NCBI GenBank assembly: GCA_016295665.1 | Contig: JAEDKS010000002.1 | Location: 1 to 32,775, forward strand | Reading direction: 5' to 3' | DNA: 32,775 bases | DNA from: Clostridia bacterium | GTDB lineage: Bacteria; Bacillota; Clostridia; Christensenellales; Aristaeellaceae | Shown here: positions 23,928-31,054 of the stretch, one piece after another | Position numbering within the stretch: position 1 is the first letter of the stretch | Layout of the letters: every line of letters starts with the position of its first letter | Program-made: the position numbers and the translations under genes | The notes under the pieces: generated by a model | Told to the model about the DNA's origin: nothing | The model's input: only the letters and a program-made list of their open reading frames with translations | The model's database searches: none

Positions 23928-23956
23928 ATTCTACCATAATCATACGGCATTGTCAA
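23928..23956 (-). promoter_or_regulatory. Promoter of the DUF6273 / PIG-L-NAGPA / murA / J-protein operon
   Basis: On the minus strand: -35 TTGACA (23951-23956), a 17-base spacer and -10 TAGAAT (23928-23933), the best consensus promoter on this strand. The expected start is near 23921, giving a short leader of about 24 bases. Confidence 0.9.
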
Positions 23957-24024
23957 CAAAAGCCCGGCCCTGCGCGGGGCAGGTGGCAGAATTTACAATG
24001 CAATCCCATGGGATTTGTGCCATG

Positions 24025-24062
24025 AAAAGGGCCGGCTCTCCCTGCAGGGGAGGAACCGGCCC
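24025..24062 (-). terminator. Terminator after the 136-residue gene
   Basis: On the minus strand GGGCCGG...CTCCC pairs with GGGAG...CCGGCCC around a CTGCA loop, followed by TTTT. It separates this gene from the next operon promoter. Confidence 0.8.
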
Positions 24063-24078
24063 GGGATGCACGGTCTGG

Positions 24079-24489
24079 TTATACCTGCTTTTCCGCCTCC
24101 GGCAGGAAGCGTGCCTTATTCTCCGCAGTGAAGCCGATGGCGGCGGCGGGGTTGTTTTGGGCGATGGCGTTCAGGGCGTAGACGGCGCCGCTCTCCTGCT
24201 GAAAGACCGCGATGGCCTCGCGGCCTGCGGCGTCGCGCAGCACAAGGCGGTACTCCGGCATCACGCCGCTGCAGCAGCCCATTCGGAGCTGCACCTCCGC
24301 CACCTGACGATAGGCCCAGACGATCTCGTCGTAGGGCAGGTACACCGGGCGATAGTGCCGGGTGAAGCGGATTTCCCGATCCGTGACGCACACGCCGCCG
24401 GGCAGCGTATCGCCCTGCTTCAGCCGGGACAGCACCTCCTCGGGCGCGGCCTCGCCGGTGTGGACATGGATGATCTTACGAATGCGCAT
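24079..24489 (-). CDS. Hypothetical protein (136 residues)
   Basis: I do not recognise the family with confidence. The ATG at 24489 is chosen because GGAGG lies six bases upstream; an upstream in-frame ATG has no such site. The protein appears soluble, with no signal peptide. An N-terminal basic strand is followed by a stretch with YLPYDEIVWAYRQVAEVQLR and then a Cys-Cys pair (MGCCSGV), a second strand-rich part (YRLVLRDAAGREAIAVF), and a helix with QNNPAAAIGF near the end. The IVWAY-then-strand pattern resembles PH-like small domains seen in Clostridial hypothetical proteins; this is only an impression. It lies between two terminators, so it is probably its own unit. Confidence 0.65.
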   Translation of the reverse strand: MRIRKIIHVHTGEAAPEEVLSRLKQGDTLPGGVCVTDREIRFTRHYRPVYLPYDEIVWAYRQVAEVQLRMGCCSGVMPEYRLVLRDAAGREAIAVFQQESGAVYALNAIAQNNPAAAIGFTAENKARFLPEAEKQV

Positions 24490-24513
24490 GGGACACCTCC
24501 TTGGGTGGGCTGT

Positions 24514-24542
24514 AAAGAGAAAGGGCACCCGTACGAGTGCCC
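24514..24542 (-). terminator. Terminator after cstA
   Basis: On the minus strand GGGCACTC (24535-24542) pairs with GGGTGCCC (24523-24530) over 8 bp with one G-T pair and a GTAC loop, followed by TTTCTCTTT. Confidence 0.82.
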
Positions 24543-24573
24543 CTTGCTCTGTGGGAAGGGAAGCCTGAGCTGC

Positions 24574-26466
24574 TTACGCGGCAGCCTTCTGCTGCTTGGG
24601 CTTGCGGATGGTCTGCACGCCCTCGATAGCCAGCACCACCGCCAGCACCACCAGCAGCACGCCGATGATCACCTGCGCCCAGGGGCCCCAGTCGGCGCTA
24701 CCCGCGACGATCTTCAGCACCTGGTTGTAGGTGTTGATGCACAGGGAGGAGATGGTCACGACCAGCATGAAGGCCATGGGCAGCAGGAACATCTTGTTGT
24801 TCTTGCCGATGTTGCCCAGCCAGGTCGCCACAGCCAGCAGGCCCAGCGCCGCCAGCAGCTGGTTCGCGGATCCGAACAGCGCCCAGATCTTGCCATATCC
24901 GTTCAGGCCCAGCAACACGCCCAGCACCACCGTGATCAGGGTCGCCACCAGCGGGTTGGTCAGCACCTTGCGGAAGCCCTTCACGTTCTTCACGGTCTCG
25001 CCGGCAGCGCTGTCCAGCCAGAACTCCTGGAACATGAAGCGCGCCAGACGGGTGGCGGTGTCCAGGGAGGTCAGGCAGAACGCGGAGTAGGTCAGCACCA
25101 GCAGGGTGTAGAGCACGTTGTACAGGGGAGAGCCGTAGCCGCCCGCGATGACGGAGGCCATGCCCGCGATGCCGCCCGCAAAGATGTCGGTGGCACCCGC
25201 CGTGGTACCGATCTGACGCGCATAGGCGATGGCCACCAGCGTGATCACGGCCAGCGCGCACTCCAGCAGCATGCCGCCGTAGGCGATGGGCTTGGCGTCC
25301 CGCTCACGGTCCAGCTGCTTGGAGGTGGTGCCGGAGGACACCAGGGAATGGAAGCCGGAGATAGCGCCGCAGGCGATGGTGGTGAACAGCACCGGGAAGA
25401 TGGGCTGCGCGCCGTTCGCGTTGGTGGGCGCCAGGCCGCCGAAGGCCTGCAGGCCCACGCCGGCGGCATCCTGCATCTGCGGATGGGCCACCAGGATGCC
25501 GAACACGGACACCGCCATCATCGCGTAGAGCAGGAAGGAGGACAGGTAGTCACGGGGCTGCAGCAGAATCCACACGGGGGTGATGGAGGCGATGGTGATG
25601 TACACACCGACGATCCACATCCAGGTGTTGGCGGACAGATACAGCGGATGCCAGTTCATGCCGACGAACATGCAGATGCAGATGGCGATCACGCCCGCGA
25701 CGGTGGAAACCAGCATGGAGGCATGGCGGCGGTACACCAGGAAGCCAAAGGCGATCGCAACCAAGATGAACAGCACGGACACCACAGCCACGGAGGAGTT
25801 GGTCGCGGAGGCGGCGGTATACACCTTGTCACCAACCTTGGTCACGTTGGTGTTGATGGTGACGCCCTCCAGCGCGGCGCCCTCGGCGTCAACGACCACG
25901 CCGTCTACCACGGTGGCGCCCTCGAGCACGGCGGCGTCCACGCCCTCAGCCAGGGTGACCACGTTGCCGTCCACCATGGGCGCGTTCACCTCGGTGGCGC
26001 CGAAGGTGCCCGCGACGATGGACGCGAAGGCCGCGACCACCAGAATCAGGGTCAGGTAGGCGAAGGTGATGAACAGGCGCTTGGCGCGCTTGCTCATGTT
26101 GATGGAGATGATCTCGCCGATGGACTTGCCGCCATGACGCACGGAGGCGATCAGGGCGCCGAAGTCATGGACACCGCCGAAGAAGATGCCGCCCACCAGA
26201 ATCCACAGCACGCAGGGCACCCAGCCGAAGATCGCGGCCTGGATGGGGCCGGTGATGGGGCCAGCGCCGGCGATGGACGAGAAGTGATGGCCCATCAGCA
26301 CGGGGGTCTTGGCGGGGACGTAGTCCACGTCGTCCTCCAGCGTATGCGCAGGCGTGGGCAGGTCGTTTTCACCGACGCCCCACTGCTTGCACAGGTAGCG
26401 GCCATAGAAGATATAGCCGCAGATCAGCACGGCGATGCCGATCAGCAGAAGCAGCAAACCGTTCAT
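24574..26466 (-). CDS. cstA: CstA-family peptide/pyruvate transporter
   Basis: A 630-residue polytopic membrane protein of the carbon-starvation CstA family. Diagnostic segments are MGHHFSSIAGAGPITGPIQAAIFGW (residues 58-82), GGVHDFGALIASVRHGGKSIGEI (98-119) and a late GSANQLLAALGLL. E. coli members CstA and BtsT take up pyruvate, and CstA is also linked to peptide use; here the substrate is inferred. Unusual is a stretch at about residues 155-222 between two helices, with repeated VDG and EGV turns (TVVDGVVVDAEGAALEGV) and many Val, Thr and Asp; it looks like an added extracellular beta-type loop. The gene follows an unknown protein gene by 72 bases that hold two small hairpins. AAAGGGG lies upstream of the ATG. 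Confidence 0.93.
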   Translation of the reverse strand: MNGLLLLLIGIAVLICGYIFYGRYLCKQWGVGENDLPTPAHTLEDDVDYVPAKTPVLMGHHFSSIAGAGPITGPIQAAIFGWVPCVLWILVGGIFFGGVHDFGALIASVRHGGKSIGEIISINMSKRAKRLFITFAYLTLILVVAAFASIVAGTFGATEVNAPMVDGNVVTLAEGVDAAVLEGATVVDGVVVDAEGAALEGVTINTNVTKVGDKVYTAASATNSSVAVVSVLFILVAIAFGFLVYRRHASMLVSTVAGVIAICICMFVGMNWHPLYLSANTWMWIVGVYITIASITPVWILLQPRDYLSSFLLYAMMAVSVFGILVAHPQMQDAAGVGLQAFGGLAPTNANGAQPIFPVLFTTIACGAISGFHSLVSSGTTSKQLDRERDAKPIAYGGMLLECALAVITLVAIAYARQIGTTAGATDIFAGGIAGMASVIAGGYGSPLYNVLYTLLVLTYSAFCLTSLDTATRLARFMFQEFWLDSAAGETVKNVKGFRKVLTNPLVATLITVVLGVLLGLNGYGKIWALFGSANQLLAALGLLAVATWLGNIGKNNKMFLLPMAFMLVVTISSLCINTYNQVLKIVAGSADWGPWAQVIIGVLLVVLAVVLAIEGVQTIRKPKQQKAAA

Positions 26467-26538
26467 GAGTACAGATTCCCCTTTCTCCTTGTCTGCGTCC
26501 CCTCCGGGACGCGGTGCCCGGGCACGGAGGGTGCTTCC

Positions 26539-27108
26539 TCATTGCAGCATCCTTCGCAGCAGCCCGAGGCGTTTTTTCCCTTTGCGCCCGGTTTCCGGGC
26601 ACATCAGGGTTTTCAAAAATTTCGCCGTCTCCCGTCCGCAGGGATTGGAGACCACCGATTCCTTCCCAAGATCGGCAGCGACCGCATGGAACTCCATCCA
26701 GCCCCTGAGCGAAAATTGAAAACTTTTGTACAGGCGGCACTTCTGAACGTGCGCGAGGGCCTCCGGTTCGGCCTCGTCCGTCAGAAACACAGCCACCAGC
26801 CGGGTGACCATGTGATGTCTCTCTCCCGACAGGTCGATCTTGCTCATGCCCTCCTCGTGGGCAAAGCGGATGCAGCGCTCACAGTCCTCCGCCGTCAGGC
26901 GGGGCAGGGAGAAGAACCACACGTACTCGTCGCTCTCCGTCTCCCACATGGTGGCCCGGCGGCTGATGACATACTGCGCCTCCTCCACATGGAAGTGCGC
27001 CCGTGCCTGCAGGGCAGGGATGGCCCCGGTCTCCGCCCGGTCGATGTCGTAGCTGCCGGAATAGCCCGTCAGCAGCCGCTCCAGCAGCTGTGCCCGGTCG
27101 TATCGCAT
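26539..27108 (-). CDS. Hypothetical protein upstream of cstA (189 residues)
   Basis: I do not recognise this protein. The ATG at 27108 is chosen for the GGGAGGG site about eight bases upstream; the frame is open to 27171 but without a ribosome site there. It seems soluble, with no membrane segment. Notable stretches are FHVEEAQYVISRRATMWETE, YVWFFSLPRLTAEDCERC, a conserved-looking central LSGERHHMVTRLVAVFL, and a basic C-terminus. Its position directly before cstA in the same direction suggests a shared transcript and perhaps a role in control or assembly of that transporter (inference). A TATAAT -10 lies at 27170-27175 with a weak -35. Confidence 0.7.
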   Translation of the reverse strand: MRYDRAQLLERLLTGYSGSYDIDRAETGAIPALQARAHFHVEEAQYVISRRATMWETESDEYVWFFSLPRLTAEDCERCIRFAHEEGMSKIDLSGERHHMVTRLVAVFLTDEAEPEALAHVQKCRLYKSFQFSLRGWMEFHAVAADLGKESVVSNPCGRETAKFLKTLMCPETGRKGKKRLGLLRRMLQ

Positions 27109-27169
27109 CTCTGTCCCTCCCGTTTTCCTTCGTGCCGCTTTGCACTGCGATGCGCCAAAATCAGTTACC

Positions 27170-27175
27170 ATTATA
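27170..27175 (-). promoter_or_regulatory. -10 element for the hypothetical-cstA unit
   Basis: A perfect TATAAT on the minus strand in the AT-rich stretch between divergent transcription units. No good -35 is found at 16-18 bases, so either an activator is needed or the element is weak. Confidence 0.5.
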
Positions 27176-27256
27176 CCCCCATTTTCCCAACAATGCCATA
27201 GTCTTTGTTGTTCTATTCATGTTTTTGTTGCACCCTGGGGAATTTCCACCGCCATC

Positions 27257-27285
27257 TTGCATTTCGGGGCCGGATATGCTATACT
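27257..27285 (+). promoter_or_regulatory. Promoter of tRNA-Leu
   Basis: -35 TTGCAT (27257-27262), a 17-base spacer and -10 TATACT (27280-27285), placing the transcript start just a few bases before the tRNA. Confidence 0.85.
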
Positions 27286-27299
27286 GTTTCCCGTCCCCT

Positions 27300-27382
27300 G
27301 CCGGAGTGATGGAATGGCAGACGTGACGGATTCAAAATCCGTTGGTAGCGATACCGTGCGGGTTCAAGTCCCGCCTTCGGCA
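27300..27382 (+). tRNA. tRNA-Leu (anticodon CAA)
   Basis: An 83-base class II tRNA. The acceptor stem GCCGGAG (27300-27306) pairs with CTTCGGC (27375-27381), followed by discriminator A. The anticodon stem ACGGA / TCCGT encloses loop TTCAAAA, giving anticodon CAA (reads UUG). A long variable arm and the GTTCAAG T-loop are present. CCA is not encoded, so it must be added by nucleotidyltransferase. It has its own promoter and terminator. Confidence 0.96.
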
Positions 27383-27385
27383 CGA

Positions 27386-27411
27386 GGCGCCGCAGCGATG
27401 CGGCGCCTTTT
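27386..27411 (+). terminator. Terminator of tRNA-Leu
   Basis: A perfect 9-bp stem GGCGCCGCA / TGCGGCGCC with loop GCGA, followed by TTTT, starting four bases after the tRNA. Confidence 0.92.
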
Positions 27412-27420
27412 CTGTACGTC

Positions 27421-27453
27421 AAAGCGCCGGAACGCTTGCCGTTCCGGCGCTTT
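27421..27453. terminator. Bidirectional terminator between tRNA-Leu and the ECF S-component gene
   Basis: A perfect 14-bp inverted repeat AAAGCGCCGGAACG / CGTTCCGGCGCTTT with a 5-base loop, ending in AAA/TTT. It serves the minus-strand gene that ends at 27467 and backs up the tRNA terminator. Confidence 0.82.
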
Positions 27454-27466
27454 GGTCATCTGGGCA

Positions 27467-28021
27467 TCAGCCCAGAGGGGACAGCTTCGCCTTTTCCAGG
27501 GCGGTGACGACGGCGGGCACCAGCAGCAGGTGAATGACCGCGCCGGGGGCCGTGCCGGTCAGGTAGGCCGCCACGAAGGCCTGCAGGGTGTAGCTGCCGC
27601 CGGTCAGGCCCATGACCACCGCCTTCGCTGCGCCGCCTGCCACGCGTCCGGCGATCATCGCCAGCACCAGCGCCGCCAGCAGGGGCAGCAGATGGCTCCG
27701 GCGCTGCCACACCCGGCGCAGCAGCGGATAGAGCAGCCCCGTGACCGCGCCGTAGGCGCACAGCTCAAACGCCATGGGGATGCCCACCGCCACCAGCGGC
27801 GGCATGCCGAACACCACCGACCGCAGCAGCGGCAGCACCAGTCCCAGCAGCGCTCCGTACAACGGGCCGCAGGTCAGCCCGCAGATCAGCGCCGGAATGT
27901 GCAGCGGGCTGATGGCCTGCCCGATGGCGGGGATCTGCCCCGTCAGGAAGGGCAGCACCATGCCCAGCGCCAAGAGGATGGCTGTGATCAGCAGCCGGTA
28001 GAGGTGGGATTGTCTGTTCAT
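27467..28021 (-). CDS. ECF transporter S component (substrate-binding membrane subunit)
   Basis: A 184-residue membrane protein with about six helices. The ATG at 28021 follows GGGAGACGG; the frame is open further upstream but runs through the promoter and leader. The segment LPFLTGQIPAIGQAISPLHIP and the following ICGLTCGPLYGALLG, LLRSVVFGMPPL and FELCAYGAVTGLLY are typical of ECF S components, especially the group often labelled pantothenate or vitamin type. The protein would capture a vitamin or similar micronutrient and work with a shared EcfAA'T module encoded elsewhere. The substrate is not decided by the sequence. It is a single-gene unit with a consensus promoter and a hairpin in its leader. 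Confidence 0.85.
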   Translation of the reverse strand: MNRQSHLYRLLITAILLALGMVLPFLTGQIPAIGQAISPLHIPALICGLTCGPLYGALLGLVLPLLRSVVFGMPPLVAVGIPMAFELCAYGAVTGLLYPLLRRVWQRRSHLLPLLAALVLAMIAGRVAGGAAKAVVMGLTGGSYTLQAFVAAYLTGTAPGAVIHLLLVPAVVTALEKAKLSPLG

Positions 28022-28051
28022 CGTCCGTCTCCCTTTCGTGCAAATGAAAAT

Positions 28052-28098
28052 CCATGAAGAAAGTGCCGGGCGTTCGGCCCGGACTGCTTCCTTCATGG
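28052..28098 (-). promoter_or_regulatory. Leader hairpin of the ECF S-component gene
   Basis: In the roughly 85-base leader, CCATGAAG (28091-28098) pairs perfectly with CTTCATGG (28052-28059) around an inner GC-rich hairpin CCGGGC / GCCCGG. It ends about 30 bases before the ATG. It matches no riboswitch class I can recognise (THF, preQ1, TPP and FMN patterns are absent). It could be a translational or stability element. Confidence 0.55.
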
Positions 28099-28111
28099 AA
28101 ACGATGGTTCC

Positions 28112-28140
28112 ATGATACAGGATCAACGCGATTTTGTCAA
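28112..28140 (-). promoter_or_regulatory. Promoter of the ECF S-component gene
   Basis: On the minus strand: -35 TTGACA (28135-28140), a 17-base spacer and -10 TATCAT (28112-28117). Confidence 0.88.
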
Positions 28141-28160
28141 GAGGCTGAGGCCCCCGGCGA

Positions 28161-28298
28161 TCAATGGCAGCCGGAGCAGCGGCTGCAGTCACCGGTGCAG
28201 GCGCACTTGCCCTGCTTCCTGTCCCGGCGCAGCTGCCGGAGGGCCAGCAGGACGACCGCCAGCACGATCAGGCCGACGATGAGGGTTGCGGGTGTCAT
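28161..28298 (-). CDS. FeoB-associated Cys-rich small membrane protein
   Basis: A 45-residue protein. One hydrophobic helix (about residues 4-21) is followed by a basic stretch (RQLRRDRKQGK) and a Cys cluster CACTGDCSRCSGCH at the end, with five Cys in 13 residues. This is the architecture of the small FeoB-associated Cys-rich membrane proteins found next to feoB in many Clostridia and other bacteria. AAGGAG lies eight bases before the ATG, and the gene begins 37 bases after the feoB stop in the same direction. A role in iron handling or FeoB function is inferred from this linkage and the Cys cluster. Confidence 0.88.
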   Translation of the reverse strand: MTPATLIVGLIVLAVVLLALRQLRRDRKQGKCACTGDCSRCSGCH

Positions 28299-28335
28299 AG
28301 GCGGACTCCTTTCATACGGAGGGTCGGGCGGGGCT

Positions 28336-30717
28336 TCAGGCCGCCGCCTTCACCTTCCGGGTCAGATGCTTGTCGTCGTAGGGGTTCTTCCGGACGAGCA
28401 GCCACACCAGCACCGCCAGCAGCACCAGCGCTGCCGCTGTGCCCACCGTGAAGCCGGCACCGCCCATCAGCAGCCCCAGTTGATACACGATCAGCGCGAT
28501 GACGTAGGCAAAGCCGCACTGGTAGCCAATGGCGAACCATGTCCACCTGCCGTTGTTCATCTCCCGGCGGATGGCGCCGATGGCGGCGAAGCAGGGGGCG
28601 CACAGCAGGTTGAAGATCATGAAGGCGTAGGCCGCCAGCGCGCCGTGACCGCCGCTGCTCTCCTCGAAGGCGGCGGCGATGGGGGACAGGGCCTCGGCCT
28701 TCTCGTCGTCGGACAGCTCCTCGTCGTCCACGATGTCCGCTGCGGCGATTTCCTCCTCTTCATTATCCACGCCGTAGAGCACACCGAATACGCTCACGAC
28801 CTCCTCCTTGGCGACGATGCCCATCACCGTGGCGACCGTGGACTGCCAGTTGCCGAAGCCCAGGGGGCTGAACACCGGGGCCACCACCGAGCCCACCCGG
28901 CCCAGGATGGAATCATCCATGTTCTCCACCGCGCCGAACACCACGGGGCCTTCCGCGATCTCGGTCTCCCCGGTCTCCGCGACCTCCCCGGCCTCCGCGG
29001 CAATCGCGGTCTCGGGCACCTCGGGCGCTTCGACGGCCTCCGGGGCCCAGCCGTAGCCCGACAGGAACCAGATGGCGATGGAGGACACCAGGATGATGGT
29101 GCCCGCGCGCTTGACGAAGCTCCAGCAGCGCTCCCACATGCTCCGCAGCACGTTCACCGCGCTGGGGGCGTGGTAGGCGGGCAGCTCCATGACGAAGGGT
29201 GCGGGGTCGCCCGCGAAGGGTTTCGTCTTTTTCAGCATGATGCCGGAAATCACGATGGCCGCCACGCCGATGAAGTACGCGGAGGTCGCCACCAGACCGC
29301 TGTTGTGGAACAGCGCGCCGGCGATCATGCCGATGATGGGCATCTTCGCGCCGCAGGGGATGAAGGTGGTGGTCATGATGGTCATCTTGCGATCCCGGTC
29401 ATTCTCGATGGTGCGGGAGGCCATGATGCCCGGCACGCCACAGCCCGAGCCGATCAGCATGGGGATGAAGCTCTTGCCGGACAGACCGAACTTGCGGAAG
29501 ATGCGGTCCATGATGAACGCGATGCGCGCCATGTAGCCCACGTCCTCCAGCAGGGCCAGGAAGAAGAACAGCACCACCATCTGCGGCAGGAAGCCGATGA
29601 CCGCGCCCACGCCGCCGATGATGCCGTCTCCAATGAGACCCACCAGCCAGTCAGCGGTGCCGATCTGCTCCAGCCACGCGGTGACCGGCGCCTGAATCCA
29701 CTCGCCCACGAACACGTCGTTGGTGAAGTCCGTGACGATGGTGCCGATGGTCGTCACCGAGATGTAGTACACCAGGAACATGACCACCACGAAGATGGGC
29801 AGCGCCAGGAAGCGGTTGGTCACGACGCGGTCGATTTTGTCCGAGGTGGTCAGGGAGCCCCGGGGCTTGCCCTTGCGCACGCAGGTCGCCACCAGGCGGC
29901 TGATGTAGGCGTAGCGCTGGTTGGTGATGATGGATTCCGCGTCGTCGTCCATCTCCCGCTCGCAGTCCTGAATGACCTGCTCGATGGCGTCCCGGATGCC
30001 CTGCGGCAGGCTCAGCTCCGCCAGCACGCGCTCGTCACGCTCGAACAGCTTGATGGCGTACCAGCGCTTCAGGTTCGGCGCTACGATGCCGCCGGGATGC
30101 ACGCTGCCGTCGGCGTGGTGGTGGTGCTCCGCCTCCTGCCCGTCGTGGTGGGTGATCAGATCCTCGATGTGGGCCAGCGCGTGCTCCACGCTGCCGTCGA
30201 ACACGTGGGGCGCCTCGCTGACCTGCCCGCTCCGGGCCAGCGCCGCGGCGCGCTTCGCCACCTCCGTAGAGCCCTCGCCCTTGAGCGCGGAGGTCTCCAC
30301 CACCTCGCAGCCCAGCGCGTTGCCCAGCCGCTTCAGGTCGATGCGGTCACCGTTCTTGCGGGTGATGTCGATCATGTTCAGCGCGATCATCATCGGAATG
30401 CCCAGCTCCGCCAGCTGTGTGGTCAGGTACAGGTTCCGCTCGATGTTCGTCGCGTCGATGATGTTCAGGATGGCGTCGGGCTTCTCGTTCACCAGATAGC
30501 TCCGGGCCACCACCTCCTCCAGCGTGTAGGGGGACAGGCTGTAGATGCCGGGCAGATCCTGCAGTGTCACGTCCTCCGTGCCCTTCAGGCGGCCCTCCTT
30601 CTTCTCCACCGTCACGCCGGGCCAGTTGCCCACATACTGATTGGAGCCCGTCAGGTCGTTGAACATGGTGGTCTTGCCACAGTTCGGATTGCCTGCCAGG
30701 GCGATCTTGATTCCCAT
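28336..30717 (-). CDS. feoB: Ferrous iron transporter FeoB
   Basis: A 793-residue GTP-dependent Fe(II) importer. The N-terminal G domain has G1 GNPNCGKT (9-16), G3 DLPG (54-57), G4 NMID (114-117) and G5 SALK (143-146). A linker and helical GDI-type region follow, with a His-rich insert HHDGQEAEHHHHADG at about 190-204. The membrane part has the two Gate motifs, including the conserved Cys in GSGCGVPGIMASR and in FIPCGAKMPI. Two acidic loops, at about 550-590 (many Glu, Pro and Ala) and 645-685 (DNEEEE, DDEELSDDE), are extra relative to a minimal FeoB. GGGAGG lies seven bases before the ATG. It follows two feoA genes and precedes the Cys-rich protein. Confidence 0.96.
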   Translation of the reverse strand: MGIKIALAGNPNCGKTTMFNDLTGSNQYVGNWPGVTVEKKEGRLKGTEDVTLQDLPGIYSLSPYTLEEVVARSYLVNEKPDAILNIIDATNIERNLYLTTQLAELGIPMMIALNMIDITRKNGDRIDLKRLGNALGCEVVETSALKGEGSTEVAKRAAALARSGQVSEAPHVFDGSVEHALAHIEDLITHHDGQEAEHHHHADGSVHPGGIVAPNLKRWYAIKLFERDERVLAELSLPQGIRDAIEQVIQDCEREMDDDAESIITNQRYAYISRLVATCVRKGKPRGSLTTSDKIDRVVTNRFLALPIFVVVMFLVYYISVTTIGTIVTDFTNDVFVGEWIQAPVTAWLEQIGTADWLVGLIGDGIIGGVGAVIGFLPQMVVLFFFLALLEDVGYMARIAFIMDRIFRKFGLSGKSFIPMLIGSGCGVPGIMASRTIENDRDRKMTIMTTTFIPCGAKMPIIGMIAGALFHNSGLVATSAYFIGVAAIVISGIMLKKTKPFAGDPAPFVMELPAYHAPSAVNVLRSMWERCWSFVKRAGTIILVSSIAIWFLSGYGWAPEAVEAPEVPETAIAAEAGEVAETGETEIAEGPVVFGAVENMDDSILGRVGSVVAPVFSPLGFGNWQSTVATVMGIVAKEEVVSVFGVLYGVDNEEEEIAAADIVDDEELSDDEKAEALSPIAAAFEESSGGHGALAAYAFMIFNLLCAPCFAAIGAIRREMNNGRWTWFAIGYQCGFAYVIALIVYQLGLLMGGAGFTVGTAAALVLLAVLVWLLVRKNPYDDKHLTRKVKAAA

Positions 30718-30745
30718 GCGGTTGCCTCCCTCGTTCTGTTTCTGA

Positions 30746-30763
30746 AATTAGCTTCAACTAACT
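30746..30763 (-). promoter_or_regulatory. Candidate metal-regulator site before feoB
   Basis: An 18-bp imperfect inverted repeat, read on the minus strand as AGTTAGTTGAAGCTAATT (half-sites AGTTAG / CTAATT, 5 of 6 symmetric). A related 18-bp repeat covers the feo promoter at 31344-31361. Binding by a DtxR- or Fur-type iron regulator is inference. Confidence 0.4.
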
Positions 30764-30774
30764 GTCGGGCCGGG

Positions 30775-30801
30775 AAAAAGCGCGCCGGTCTCCCGGGCGC
30801 T
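30775..30801 (-). terminator. Intra-operon terminator/attenuator between feoA and feoB
   Basis: On the minus strand AGCGC-CCGG-GAGA-CCGG-C-GCGCT forms a 9-bp stem with one bulge, starting at the feoA stop codon and followed by TTTTT. It could reduce feoB transcription relative to feoA. Confidence 0.7.
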
Positions 30802-31022
30802 CACTCCACCTCGATGAGCTCCGCGTCGGCCTTGCGCACGCTCAGCTCGTAGCCGCGCACGTTCAGCTCCAGCGGGTCGCCCAGCGGCGCCACCTTGCGC
30901 ACCAGCACCTCGGTGCCCCGGGTCAGGCCCATGTCCATGATGCGCCGCTTCAGCGCGCCCTCCCCGTGAAGCCGGATGATGGTTGCCTTCTCCCCGACCT
31001 TGACGTCCCTGAGTGTTTTCAT
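30801..31022 (-). CDS. feoA: FeoA-type SH3-like protein (second copy, next to feoB)
   Basis: A 73-residue FeoA protein. The conserved pattern is visible: TLRDVKVGEKATIIRL at the start, then LKRRIMDMGLTRGTEVLV, VAPLGDPLELNVRGYELSVRK, and an acidic end. FeoA is a small cytosolic SH3-like partner needed for FeoB activity in several bacteria. The ATG is preceded by GGAGG. It lies between the other feoA and feoB and so belongs to one iron-uptake operon. Confidence 0.93.
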   Translation of the reverse strand: MKTLRDVKVGEKATIIRLHGEGALKRRIMDMGLTRGTEVLVRKVAPLGDPLELNVRGYELSVRKADAELIEVE

Positions 31023-31054
31023 GCTGCTCGCCTCCCTCTGCTTCTGACCATGCT

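Noticed and set aside
23878..27201. An 1107-codon open frame on the plus strand
   Set aside because: Antisense to cstA and its neighbours, with no ribosome site and no recognisable domain.
28054..30852. A 932-codon open frame on the plus strand
   Set aside because: Antisense to feoB; its composition is typical of a shadow frame.
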